Shown here one piece after another: positions 34,335-42,311 of a stretch of 64,000 nucleotides of DNA. Origin of the DNA: Agreia sp. VKM Ac-1783 (lineage in GTDB: Bacteria > Actinomycetota > Actinomycetes > Actinomycetales > Microbacteriaceae). A program made the position numbers and the translations under genes. Position 1 is the stretch's first letter. Each line of letters starts with the position of its first letter. The notes under the pieces were generated by a model, which saw only the letters and a program-made list of their open reading frames with translations, had not been told where the DNA came from and ran no database searches. Where the stretch lies: the NCBI RefSeq assembly GCF_900177765.1, contig NZ_FXWI01000001.1, forward strand, positions 310,001 through 374,000, in the 5' to 3' direction.

Positions 34335-34912
34335 CGCGCACGGCGGCGCTCGCGCCATCCCATGGCTCTATAGGCGGCTTCCTCGCGTTCCCGAGCTTCC
34401 GTGTATTGCCGGTAACGCGCATCCCGCCGTTCGCGCCAACGTTGCACCTCGACGTCGACGTCGCGTGGGGACGTGACCACCGGCGGTCCGCCCTGCAGCT
34501 GCCGGCGCGCCTCGATGATGCGGGCGTTGAAGTCGTTCAGCATGCTGCGAACGGCGTCTTCCGAGGGGGCGCCATCGAGCCTCTCCTCGAGCTGAGCGTC
34601 CTCCGTGCGCAACGTCAAAGCGGGTGGACCGAGGCCGGTGAGTCGCTCGCGTTCGATCTTCTGCCTGATCCACCAATTGGGATCGTAGGCGTTCTGCAGT
34701 CCGGTCAGCGGTTTTCCGGCACCGGGAAGGTCGTCGAAGTCGCCCCGTCGCATGGCCTGCTGGATCGAGATCTCGACGATCTGCGCCCGCTGCTCCATCG
34801 TCGGCTGACCCGCGTCGCTCGTGTCGTCGCGTTCGCTCTCAGGGGTCAACTTGTCGACCTGGTAGCGAGCGACGTTCAGTCGCGAGTCACGAGGTTCCGT
34901 GGGGCCGCCCAT
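34319..34912 (-). CDS. DUF1992 (DnaJ homologue subfamily C member 28-like) protein
   Basis: The 197-residue protein contains the conserved DUF1992 block: VEISIQQAMRRGDFDDLPGAGKPL, then NWWIRQKIERE, followed by a helical region with LNDFNARIIEARR. A long, arginine- and glutamate-rich C-terminus (about residues 150-197) is likely coiled-coil or disordered. No activity is known for the bacterial members. The 3' end runs into the ABC-F relic. Confidence 0.88.
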   Translation of the reverse strand: MGGPTEPRDSRLNVARYQVDKLTPESERDDTSDAGQPTMEQRAQIVEISIQQAMRRGDFDDLPGAGKPLTGLQNAYDPNWWIRQKIERERLTGLGPPALTLRTEDAQLEERLDGAPSEDAVRSMLNDFNARIIEARRQLQGGPPVVTSPRDVDVEVQRWRERRDARYRQYTEAREREEAAYRAMGWRERRRARRSRR

Positions 34913-34931
34913 GTATCAAGCCTACGAGTGC

Positions 34932-35444
34932 TCACCCGTGAGCGAGCAGTTCGAGACCCACGACCGCCGCGCCGACGGCGAACTCCGCGCCCAGCACGAC
35001 GAGGCGTTGCCACCAGGCCATTTTCACCCGGCGCGCGGCGAGGAAGCCGATGGCGATCAGCGAGATGGTGAGCGCGATGGTGGATGCGCGCAGGGCCGCG
35101 TCGACGCTCCAGCGATCAAGAGCGGCGAACCCGATGAAGAGGAGAGGGAGCACAGCCGTAGCGAAGGCCCCGAAGCTCACCGCTGCCATCCGCCGGATCT
35201 CCGTGGCCGTCGGCACAGTCGCGTGCACCGCGAGATGCGAGACGACGTCGGCCACGAAGACCGCCAGCAGGGTGCCGAACACCGTGATGCTGAGGGTCGA
35301 TGCCGCCTCGCCAGCGCTCAGCTCCTCAGCGGAGTGCGACTGCATCGCCAAGACGACCGCGAGGCTCGTGAAAGTGACGTAGACGCGCTCCTTCAACGCC
35401 TCCGCGCGGTGCTCCGCGGAGTCCGTCGCCGGATTTTTCCGCAC
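34932..35444 (-). CDS. Hypothetical membrane protein, VIT/DUF-like
   Basis: The 170-residue protein has about five hydrophobic helices (YVTFTSLAVVLAM, LSITVFGTLLAVFVADVVSHL, AVSFGAFATAVLPLLFIGFAAL, STIALTISLIAIGFLAARR, AVGAAVVGLELLAHG). A short charged N-terminus precedes them. The pattern is found in uncharacterised actinobacterial membrane proteins; I cannot assign a transported substrate. It lies five bases downstream of the glutathione peroxidase stop and may be co-transcribed. Confidence 0.65.
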   Translation of the reverse strand: MRKNPATDSAEHRAEALKERVYVTFTSLAVVLAMQSHSAEELSAGEAASTLSITVFGTLLAVFVADVVSHLAVHATVPTATEIRRMAAVSFGAFATAVLPLLFIGFAALDRWSVDAALRASTIALTISLIAIGFLAARRVKMAWWQRLVVLGAEFAVGAAVVGLELLAHG

Positions 35445-35449
35445 TGTTG

Positions 35450-35938
35450 CTACTGGGTCGCGGCGGGCAGCGACTTCTCGATCACCTCGAGGATGGCGGG
35501 GTCGTCGGGCTCGGTGCGGGGGCTGAAGCGGTGCACCGCACCGTCAGGGGTCACCACGAACTTCTCGAAGTTCCAGCTGATGCGCCCGGTCTTGCCGTTG
35601 ACGTCGGGCGTCTTCGTGAGCTCCTTGTAGAGCGGGTGCGCGTTGCGGCCGTTGACCCTGATCTTCTCGAAGATCGGGAACGTGACGCCCCACGTCATCG
35701 AGCAGTATTCCTGGATCGCCTCGTCGGTGGAGAGTTCTTGCAGGAACTGGTTGCTCGGGAAGCCGAGCACCGTGAAGCCCTTGTCGCCGTAAGTCTTCTG
35801 CAGCGTCTCGAGCTTCTCGTATTGCGGCGCGAGACCGCAGCGGCTCGCCACGTTGACGATCAATCTGACCCCGTCGAACGCGCCCAGCGTCGTCTCTTCG
35901 CCGGTGGTCGTGGTGATGGGAATGTCGTCGAGGTTCAT
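35450..35938 (-). CDS. Glutathione peroxidase (thiol peroxidase of the GPx family)
   Basis: The 162-residue protein has the peroxidatic Cys34 in NVASRCGLAPQYEKLE, the active-site FPSNQF (cysteine of the plant-type FPCNQF replaced by serine), a probable resolving Cys79 (QEYCSMTWGV) and the closing WNFEKF block. As a cysteine-type GPx it probably uses thioredoxin-like reductants (mycothiol/thioredoxin) to remove hydroperoxides. It sits near methionine sulfoxide reductases, a loose redox neighbourhood. Confidence 0.93.
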   Translation of the reverse strand: MNLDDIPITTTTGEETTLGAFDGVRLIVNVASRCGLAPQYEKLETLQKTYGDKGFTVLGFPSNQFLQELSTDEAIQEYCSMTWGVTFPIFEKIRVNGRNAHPLYKELTKTPDVNGKTGRISWNFEKFVVTPDGAVHRFSPRTEPDDPAILEVIEKSLPAATQ

Positions 35939-36120
35939 ACGTCGAAGTCTACGATCGGCGGGTGTGAATCACTCGGGAACCGCCGCGTCAAGTCCCACAT
36001 GGCGCACGCCTCCGACGAACTACCGTTGCAGTCAGTTGGCGGCGTCGTTGCTCGGGACGAGCCTCACGTTCGATGAGGTCGCGCAGCGCCGCTGCCACGC
36101 CATTCCTTTGAGCGCGAAGC

Positions 36121-36750
36121 TCAGGTCATGTCGCCCGTCGCGGGCACCTCGCCCGTCGGCCGATAGCGCAGCAGGAGCGTCCCGTCCGGTGAGATCGTCG
36201 AGGACGAGGTCGGTTCTAGCCTGACGGCCGGGCCATCGGCCGGGAAGAGGCGTTTGCCGGAGCCGAGGACGATCGGGTAGACCCAGAGGTTCAACTGATC
36301 GTAGAGCGACTCCGCGATCAGGGTGCGAGCGAAGTCGACGCTGCCGATCACGTGGATCTCGCGATGGCGCTCGCGCAGCATCTCGATCTCGGATGCGATG
36401 TCGGGCCCGAGCAGGTGGGAATCGTTCCACGTCAGGGCAGGCTCCGAGCGTGAGGCGACGTACTTGGGGATCGCGTCGAACGCCGAGGCGATCTCGTTCT
36501 CGGCGCCGCCGGGGCCGTCGAGCTGCTTCGGCCAATACGCGGCGAAGATCTCGTAGGTGCGTCGGCCCAGCACAAGAGCGTCCATGCGCCGGATGCCGTC
36601 GATCACCTGATCGCCGACAGCCGGATCGTTCATCGGCGCCTGCCATCCGCCGAAGGTGAATCCGCCCGACGGGTCTTCCTCGGGGCCGCCCGGGGCCTGC
36701 ATCACACCGTCGAGTGTGCTGAACAGATCGATTTCGATGCGACCGGCCAT
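36121..36750 (-). CDS. Dihydrofolate reductase family protein (RibD C-terminal-like)
   Basis: The 209-residue protein starts at ATG 36750 (AGGAGA seven bases upstream) with IEIDLFSTLDGVMQAPGG. It shows the RibD_C/DHFR-like blocks MDALVLGRRTYEIFAAYWP, IHVIGSVDFARTLI and LNLWVYPIVLGSGKRLF. These are NADPH-binding reductases of unknown substrate, separate from the true FolA in this window. The frame extends to 36843, but this part overlaps pgi and lacks family character. Confidence 0.9.
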   Translation of the reverse strand: MAGRIEIDLFSTLDGVMQAPGGPEEDPSGGFTFGGWQAPMNDPAVGDQVIDGIRRMDALVLGRRTYEIFAAYWPKQLDGPGGAENEIASAFDAIPKYVASRSEPALTWNDSHLLGPDIASEIEMLRERHREIHVIGSVDFARTLIAESLYDQLNLWVYPIVLGSGKRLFPADGPAVRLEPTSSSTISPDGTLLLRYRPTGEVPATGDMT

Positions 36751-36769
36751 GGGCGGCTCTCCTGTTCTC

Positions 36770-38497
36770 CTAGTCGCGCAACTCGAGATACTTCGCGATG
36801 AGTGACTTGCTCGACGAGTCCTGGCTCTCGAGGGCCGCGGCATCGCCGGCTACCGCAGGCGTGATCTGCAGAGCGAGCTGCTTGCCGAGCTCCACCCCCC
36901 ACTGATCGAACGAGTCGATTCCCCAGACCGTACCCTCGACGAAGACGATGTGCTCGTACAGCGCGATGAGCTGGCCCACCACGCTGGGGGTCAGAGCAGG
37001 AGCCAGAATCGACGTCGTCGGCTTGTTGCCCGCGAACTCCCGTGCGGGAACGACGGACTCCTTGGTGCCCTCGGCGCGCACCTCGTCGGCCGTCTTGCCG
37101 AAGGCGAGCGCCTTGGTCTGCGCGAAGAAGTTGGCCATGAACAGGGTGTGCACGTCTTGGCCAGGCTCGACGCCCGCGCCATCGCCCGTGGCGTCTTTCA
37201 GCGGATGCGCCGGGTTGGCCACCGCGATGAAATCGGCGGGGATGAGACGAGTGCCCTGGTGGATGAGCTGGTAGAACGCGTGCTGACCGTTCGTGCCGGG
37301 CTCACCCCAGAAGATCTCTCCGGTATCGCTGGTGACGGGCGAGCCGTCCCATCGCACGCTCTTGCCGTTCGACTCCATCGTGAGCTGCTGCAGGTAGGCG
37401 GCGAAGCGGTGCAGATACTGGGCATAGGGCAGAACGGCGTGGCTCTGTGCTCCGAGGAAGTTCGTGTACCAGACGTTCAGCAGACCCATCAGGACGGGCA
37501 CGTTGGCTTCGAGCGGGGCGGTGCGCATGTGCTCGTCGACGGCGTGGAATCCGGCGAGGAACTCGCGCCAGTTGTCGGGCCCGATGGCGATCACGACGGA
37601 GGTGCCGATGGCGGAGTCGACCGAGTACCGGCCGCCCACCCAGTCCCAGAATCCGAAGGCGTTCTGCGGGTCGATGCCGAATGCCTCGACCTTGTCGAGG
37701 GCGGTCGAGACGGCGACGAAGTGCTTGGCGACGGCGCCCTTGCGGGCCTCGTCGGTATCGTCGAGAACGCCAGCGGCACTCAGCTCGGCCCACAGCCACT
37801 CGCGGGCGAGCCGGGCGTTGGTGAGCGTCTCGAGGGTGCCGAAGGTCTTCGACGCGACGATGAAGAGCGTGGTCTCCGGATCGAGACCCACCGTCTTCTC
37901 GTAGACATCGTTGGGGTCGATGTTCGAGACGAAGCGTGCCTCGATGCCGGCCTGCACGTAGGGCTTCAGCGCCTCGTAGACCATGACCGGACCCAGATCA
38001 GAGCCGCCGATACCGATGTTGACGACGGTCTCGATGCGCTTGCCGGTGACGCCGGTCCACTCACCGGAGCGGACCTTGTCGGCGAACGCGTAGACCTTGT
38101 CGAGGGTGGCGTGAACGTCTCCGTCGATGTCCTGCCCGTCGACGATGAAGCCCTTCGGCGGAACGAGGCCCTCTCCGTCTTTGGGGCGTCGGAGAGCCGT
38201 GTGCAGAACGGCGCGGTCTTCGGTGACGTTGATGTGTTCGCCCGCGATCATAGCCGCATAGCGACCCGAGACGTCGACGTCTTTCGCGAGCTGAAGGAGG
38301 TTGGCGAGGATCTCCTCGGTGACGAGCCCCTTCGACAGGTCGACCGTGAGGTCTGCCGCTTGAAAGGTGTAGCGCTCGGCGCGGAGGGCGTCATCGGCGA
38401 ACCACGCGCGGAGATCGGGCGAGAAGCCATCGGCGATGGCAGCGAGCTTCTTCCAGGCCTCGGTGGTGGTGGGATCGACGGGAGCAGATTCGGTCAA
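36770..38497 (-). CDS. pgi: Glucose-6-phosphate isomerase
   Basis: The 575-residue enzyme interconverts glucose-6-phosphate and fructose-6-phosphate. It shows [18 protein letters not shown] (sugar-phosphate loop), the catalytic base region near [14 protein letters not shown], and [14 protein letters not shown] with the active-site residues before [19 protein letters not shown]. It has the long bacterial Pgi length. The gene is single and divergent from the sigma factor, with about 240 bp between them. Confidence 0.97.
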   Translation of the reverse strand: MTESAPVDPTTTEAWKKLAAIADGFSPDLRAWFADDALRAERYTFQAADLTVDLSKGLVTEEILANLLQLAKDVDVSGRYAAMIAGEHINVTEDRAVLHTALRRPKDGEGLVPPKGFIVDGQDIDGDVHATLDKVYAFADKVRSGEWTGVTGKRIETVVNIGIGGSDLGPVMVYEALKPYVQAGIEARFVSNIDPNDVYEKTVGLDPETTLFIVASKTFGTLETLTNARLAREWLWAELSAAGVLDDTDEARKGAVAKHFVAVSTALDKVEAFGIDPQNAFGFWDWVGGRYSVDSAIGTSVVIAIGPDNWREFLAGFHAVDEHMRTAPLEANVPVLMGLLNVWYTNFLGAQSHAVLPYAQYLHRFAAYLQQLTMESNGKSVRWDGSPVTSDTGEIFWGEPGTNGQHAFYQLIHQGTRLIPADFIAVANPAHPLKDATGDGAGVEPGQDVHTLFMANFFAQTKALAFGKTADEVRAEGTKESVVPAREFAGNKPTTSILAPALTPSVVGQLIALYEHIVFVEGTVWGIDSFDQWGVELGKQLALQITPAVAGDAAALESQDSSSKSLIAKYLELRD

Positions 38498-38735
38498 GGG
38501 GGTCTCCAGAGTGCCGGCGGCGCGCAGCCCGCGACTCTCGCTGCGGTGCGAGGCGGGCCATCGACAAGCCTATTCCTGTGCGGACGACCTCGCGACGTCT
38601 GCTTGACGCGTCTGCATTCGACGCATACACGTCCGAATTGCGAGTCCCTCGCTTTGGGGGCATGAACGCGGCAATCCCCAGCTCACGGGTGGTCCGAACT
38701 ATGCGTACACATATTGTTCGACACCTGGAGACAGC

Positions 38736-39269
38736 ATGCTCGCCACCATCCCCACGACCCGCACACCGAATGCGGATGACGCGATGTTCCAGCAGATCGT
38801 GCACCGCCACTCGGCGATGCTCCGTTCGGTCGCACGCCGCACCCTGGGCGGCACAGCAGACGTCGACGACGTCGTGCAGGAGGCTTTTCTCGCCGCCTGG
38901 ACACACGCGGAGAGTGTCGTCGACAGCGACACGATCGCCGGTTGGCTCGTGACGACCGTGCGTCGGCGCAGCTACGACCGCCTTCGCTCCGCGACGTCAC
39001 GACGACGTGCCGACCTCGACGACGACATTCTCGTGCCTCTCCATGACGACCCCGCAGCGGTTGCTCATTGCCAGTCACTCGCATCCGAAGCCAGACGGAT
39101 ACTCGACTCGATGCCCGAGCTTCAGCGCCGATGCTGGGAGCTTCGACAACTCGATCAGCTGGGCTACGCGGCGATCGCGCTCGAGCTGACGATCCCCGTT
39201 ACGACCGTGCGCGGCCTCCTTGTGCGCGCTCGCGGACGACTGGCCCGAGAGTTGGCCGACTGGCGCTGA
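38736..39269 (+). CDS. ECF-type RNA polymerase sigma factor
   Basis: The 177-residue protein has sigma region 2 (FQQIVHRHSAMLRSVARRTLGGTADVDDVVQEAFLAAW, about residues 18-55), a WLVTTVRRRSYDRLRS region and sigma-4-like LDSMPELQRRCWELRQLDQLGYAAIALELTIPVTTVRGLLVRARGRL at the C-terminus. A GGAG ribosome site lies upstream. No anti-sigma gene is adjacent, which is unusual for ECF systems, so its control is not visible here. Confidence 0.9.
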   Translation: MLATIPTTRTPNADDAMFQQIVHRHSAMLRSVARRTLGGTADVDDVVQEAFLAAWTHAESVVDSDTIAGWLVTTVRRRSYDRLRSATSRRRADLDDDILVPLHDDPAAVAHCQSLASEARRILDSMPELQRRCWELRQLDQLGYAAIALELTIPVTTVRGLLVRARGRLARELADWR

Positions 39270-39291
39270 CGAATCGTATGTCGTGGTCGAC

Positions 39292-40389
39292 CTACGCCTG
39301 CTCTGCGACCGTGCGCAACGGAACGGGTGCGGGCCGCTCGACGGTACTGGAGATCGCGATGGCCTCGTCCCGAGCGCTGGAGAGCTGGATGGCATCCATG
39401 ATCTCGAGCACGTGCAGCCCGAGTCGACCCGAAGCGCGGTGAGGCAGGTCGTGCTCGATCGCTTCGGCGAGGTCGGCCAGGCCGACGCCGCGTCCCGTAT
39501 CGATGTACCCCGCCGAATCGGGGAGGTGTTCCCACTCGCGGGTCTCGCTGCGCGCGAGTTCCACGGGCTCAGAGAACTGATTCGGATCGGGAACGGCGAG
39601 GGTTCCGGTCGAACCGTAGACCTCGAACAGAGGGGAGCGGGTTTTCCAGATCTCGAAACTCACGGTGATGGTCGACGAGACTCCGCCGGCGTGTTCGAGG
39701 AGGGCGGTGACGTGGGTGTCGACCGAGACGGGGATCTCAGTGCCCTCCAGCACGCCCGAACCGACCGTGCGCATCCGGTTCGAACGGCTGGTGAGACCGC
39801 TGACCCTCAGCACCGGCCCGAAGAAGTGAACGAGTGAGGTGAGGTAGTACGGACCCATGTCGAGCAGCGGCCCGCCGCCCTCCTGGTAGTAAAAGGCGGG
39901 AGCCGGATGCCAGGACTCGTGGCCGGGCGACGACCAGAAGGCCTGCGCCGCGATCGGCTCGCCGATCAGACCCGAGTCGATGGCGCGACGGGCTGTCTGG
40001 ATGCCTGTGCCGAGCACAGTGTCGGGCGCGCTGCCGAATCTCAGGCCGAGTTCTTCGGCGAGGTCGAGCATGGGTGCCGCCTCCGCCGCGTTCAAACCCA
40101 GAGGCTTCTCTGCGAAGACGTGCTTGCCGGCCAGAAGGGCACGGGTACCGATCTCGACGTGGGCGGCGGGAATGGTGAGGTTCAGAACGGCATCGACCTC
40201 GGCGTCGTCGAGAAGCTCGTCGACCGTCAGCGCGCGAACGCCGTGTTGTTCGGCGACCTGTCGGGCCCTGGCCTCGTCGAGGTCGGCGACGGCCACGAGC
40301 CGAAGACTGGGAAAGCTTGGGAGATTCGCGAGATACTGCTCGCTGATCTTTCCGACGCCGATGATTCCGACGTTCAGCGGGATGCCCAC
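39292..40389 (-). CDS. Gfo/Idh/MocA family oxidoreductase
   Basis: Beginning at GTG 40389 (AAAGGGGA upstream) gives 365 residues. The N-terminal Rossmann motif GIIGVGKISEQY binds NAD(P), EKPLGLN supplies the conserved lysine, and GGPLLDMGPYYLTSLVHFFGP is the C-terminal dimer/catalytic region. Such enzymes oxidise sugar C3 or inositol hydroxyls. It overlaps the upstream ThuA gene by 16 bp, so the pair is translationally coupled; a 3-keto sugar pathway is likely by analogy with thuAB. Confidence 0.92.
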   Translation of the reverse strand: MGIPLNVGIIGVGKISEQYLANLPSFPSLRLVAVADLDEARARQVAEQHGVRALTVDELLDDAEVDAVLNLTIPAAHVEIGTRALLAGKHVFAEKPLGLNAAEAAPMLDLAEELGLRFGSAPDTVLGTGIQTARRAIDSGLIGEPIAAQAFWSSPGHESWHPAPAFYYQEGGGPLLDMGPYYLTSLVHFFGPVLRVSGLTSRSNRMRTVGSGVLEGTEIPVSVDTHVTALLEHAGGVSSTITVSFEIWKTRSPLFEVYGSTGTLAVPDPNQFSEPVELARSETREWEHLPDSAGYIDTGRGVGLADLAEAIEHDLPHRASGRLGLHVLEIMDAIQLSSARDEAIAISSTVERPAPVPLRTVAEQA

Positions 40390-41090
40390 AGGAGTCCCCT
40401 TTCGATGATGGTCTTGACGTTGGGGTTCTCGAGGATCTCGACCCGGTGGCCCGGCGTGGAGACGAAGATGCGCCCGGCGCCCCAGTTCCTGGTCCAGATG
40501 GCGGGTGATGTGATGGGCCGATTCCAGGGATCCCATTCCCGCACGGCCTGCGTGGTGGTCGCCAGCACGTCGTTGTAGTCGTCGTGCAGCACCCAGTACT
40601 GCTCTGTCACCAGCTCGAAGTCGCCGATGCCGTGTGTGATGGGGTGAGCTGCCGCGGCTTCGGTCATCTCGATCATGTGGGGAACGTAGTTGTCGGATTG
40701 CTCGCCCGTGCGCTCGCTCGGGTGCTTGCCGGGGTGCGAGGCGAACTGACCGCCGACCATCTGGAGGTAATCGGAGTTATTTCGGTAGGAGTCGGCGATG
40801 CCGCCGTGCCAGCCGGCGAAGCCTGCGCCCGCCTCGATCGCAGCCCTCAACCCGGTGAACTCTGCGGCTTCGATCGACGACATGGTGTTGAGCTGCACGA
40901 TGAGGTCGACGGTGGGCAGGTATGCGTTGTCGGCGTAGATGGCCGGCGACTCCTCGACGCGCACGTCGTAGCCGTTCGCGGCCAGGAAGGGCAGAAACAG
41001 CTCTGTGGCCTCGACCGGCTGATGTCCGTCCCACCCTCCGCGCACCACGAGCGCTCTCTTCGCCGGAGCGGTCTGTTGTGTGTCAGTCAT
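40374..41090 (-). CDS. ThuA-like domain protein
   Basis: The 238-residue protein has the ThuA (class I glutamine amidotransferase-like) fold: ALVVRGGWDGHQPVEA at the N-terminus, AGAGFAGWHGGIADSY in the centre and YWVLHDDYNDVLATT plus RIFVSTPGHRVE near the end. ThuA partners NAD-dependent oxidoreductases in trehalose and related disaccharide catabolism through 3-keto intermediates. ATG 41090 has AAGGA five bases away; longer starts are less likely. It is the first gene of a two-gene unit divergent from a LacI regulator. Confidence 0.9.
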   Translation of the reverse strand: MTDTQQTAPAKRALVVRGGWDGHQPVEATELFLPFLAANGYDVRVEESPAIYADNAYLPTVDLIVQLNTMSSIEAAEFTGLRAAIEAGAGFAGWHGGIADSYRNNSDYLQMVGGQFASHPGKHPSERTGEQSDNYVPHMIEMTEAAAAHPITHGIGDFELVTEQYWVLHDDYNDVLATTTQAVREWDPWNRPITSPAIWTRNWGAGRIFVSTPGHRVEILENPNVKTIIERGLLWASR

Positions 41091-41136
41091 CATCGTCCTT
41101 GAGGTGCTGGGTCGCGCGTGGTGAAGCGAGCAGATG

Positions 41137-41144
41137 TTGCGCAA
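41137..41144. promoter_or_regulatory. LacI-type operator TTGCGCAA near the thuA promoter
   Basis: The 8-bp palindrome lies 47 bp before the ThuA start, within the longer GTTGCGCAAAC, and next to a TAGTTT sequence on the minus strand that could be a -10 box. An identical palindrome sits at 41235-41242. The pair probably binds the divergent LacI protein. Confidence 0.65.
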
Positions 41145-41220
41145 ACTAGGTTCGTGCTCGCGTCGTTCGACGTCTAGTCTGACTCAGACCGCTGCGCCGG
41201 ACAAGCCCTAAGTACCGAGT

Positions 41221-41249
41221 TTGTCGGCAAAAACTTGCGCAACTTATGT
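41221..41249 (+). promoter_or_regulatory. LacI gene promoter with operator TTGCGCAA in its spacer
   Basis: TTGTCG (41221-41226) and TTATGT (41244-41249) are spaced by 17 bp and lie 12-40 bp before the LacI ATG. TTGCGCAA (41235-41242) falls between the two boxes, so repressor binding would block polymerase and give autoregulation. The two operators, 98 bp apart centre to centre, could also support looping. Confidence 0.6.
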
Positions 41250-41260
41250 AGAGTCGACGC

Positions 41261-42304
41261 ATGCCAACTCCGATCGACCCGCCGCGGTCGCCGACTCTCG
41301 CGCAGATCGCCGCGCTCGCGGGCATCAGCGTGCCCACCGTGTCGAAAGTGCTGAACGGGGGAACCGACGTGTCGGAGTCGACGCGCCGCCGCGTGATGGC
41401 GTCCGCTCAGGAGCTGGGATACCGGCGCAAGACGCGAGCGCGCCTCGGCGACGAGGGCCGAATCGCAGTTCCGCTCATCGACGTCGTTGTGAAGCACGTC
41501 GAAGGGAGCTGGATCAGCCGGGTGCTGGAAGGTGTCGAGGCTGCTGCCGCGGCCGACGGAATCGACGTCGTCCTCACCGTCGCCCGTTCCGACGACCACT
41601 GGATGCGTCGCCTGCTCAGAAGGCCGTCGCTGGGAGCGATCATCGTTCTCGTCGACACGACCGCGGCTCAGCTGAACATGCTGACGACCGCGAACATCCC
41701 CGTCGTGGTCATCGACCCGATCACCCGGCCCCCGGCAGACGTCGCCAGCATCGGGGCGACGAACTGGGACGGCGGGCGCCTGGCCGCGGAGCACCTGCTC
41801 GAGCTGGGGCATACACGGATCGGAGTCGTCGGCGGCAGGCGCTCCGAGCTGTCGAGCAGCGCGCGAATTGACGGCTTCGTCACGGCGCTCAGGGAGCAGG
41901 GGGTCACTGTTCCCGCGGAGTGGCTCGCCTACGGCGACTGGGATCGTGAGCAGGCGCACCGGATGGCGTCAGCCATGCTCTCGTCGGGCGCGGCCAGACC
42001 ATCGGCGATCTTCGCGTGCTCCGACTTCATGGCGCTGGGCGTCTACGACGCCGCCCGCGATGCGTCCCTGTCGATCCCCGAACGCTTGAGCGTCGTCGGT
42101 TTCGACGACATCCAGGAGTCAGGCTGGGCGACGCCGCCGATGACGACCGTGCAACAGCCGATCGTCGAGATGGGCGCGGCCGCATACCGGATGCTCCGCG
42201 AAGCCGACCGCACCACGTCACCTCGGACGCCCGGCGGCTCGGCCATCCGGATGGAGCTGGAGACCCGACTGATCACGCGCCTCTCGACCGGGCGACCCGG
42301 TTAG
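41261..42304 (+). CDS. LacI family transcriptional regulator of the thuA/oxidoreductase genes
   Basis: This 347-residue repressor has the LacI HTH (LAQIAALAGISVPTVSKVLNG, residues 13-33) and a sugar-binding effector domain with GARPSAIFACSDFMALGV-type and LSVVGFDDIQESGWATPPMTT segments. Its -35/-10 promoter contains a TTGCGCAA palindrome; the same palindrome precedes the divergent ThuA gene. It is more distant from the other LacI proteins in the window. The effector is probably the disaccharide or keto sugar handled by the adjacent enzymes. Confidence 0.92.
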   Translation: MPTPIDPPRSPTLAQIAALAGISVPTVSKVLNGGTDVSESTRRRVMASAQELGYRRKTRARLGDEGRIAVPLIDVVVKHVEGSWISRVLEGVEAAAAADGIDVVLTVARSDDHWMRRLLRRPSLGAIIVLVDTTAAQLNMLTTANIPVVVIDPITRPPADVASIGATNWDGGRLAAEHLLELGHTRIGVVGGRRSELSSSARIDGFVTALREQGVTVPAEWLAYGDWDREQAHRMASAMLSSGAARPSAIFACSDFMALGVYDAARDASLSIPERLSVVGFDDIQESGWATPPMTTVQQPIVEMGAAAYRMLREADRTTSPRTPGGSAIRMELETRLITRLSTGRPG

Positions 42305-42311
42305 AGCGTGC

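Noticed and set aside
35939-36120. Possible small gene between glutathione peroxidase and the DHFR-like gene
   Set aside because: No frame has both a plausible start and family-like sequence; the reading frames are short and arginine-rich.
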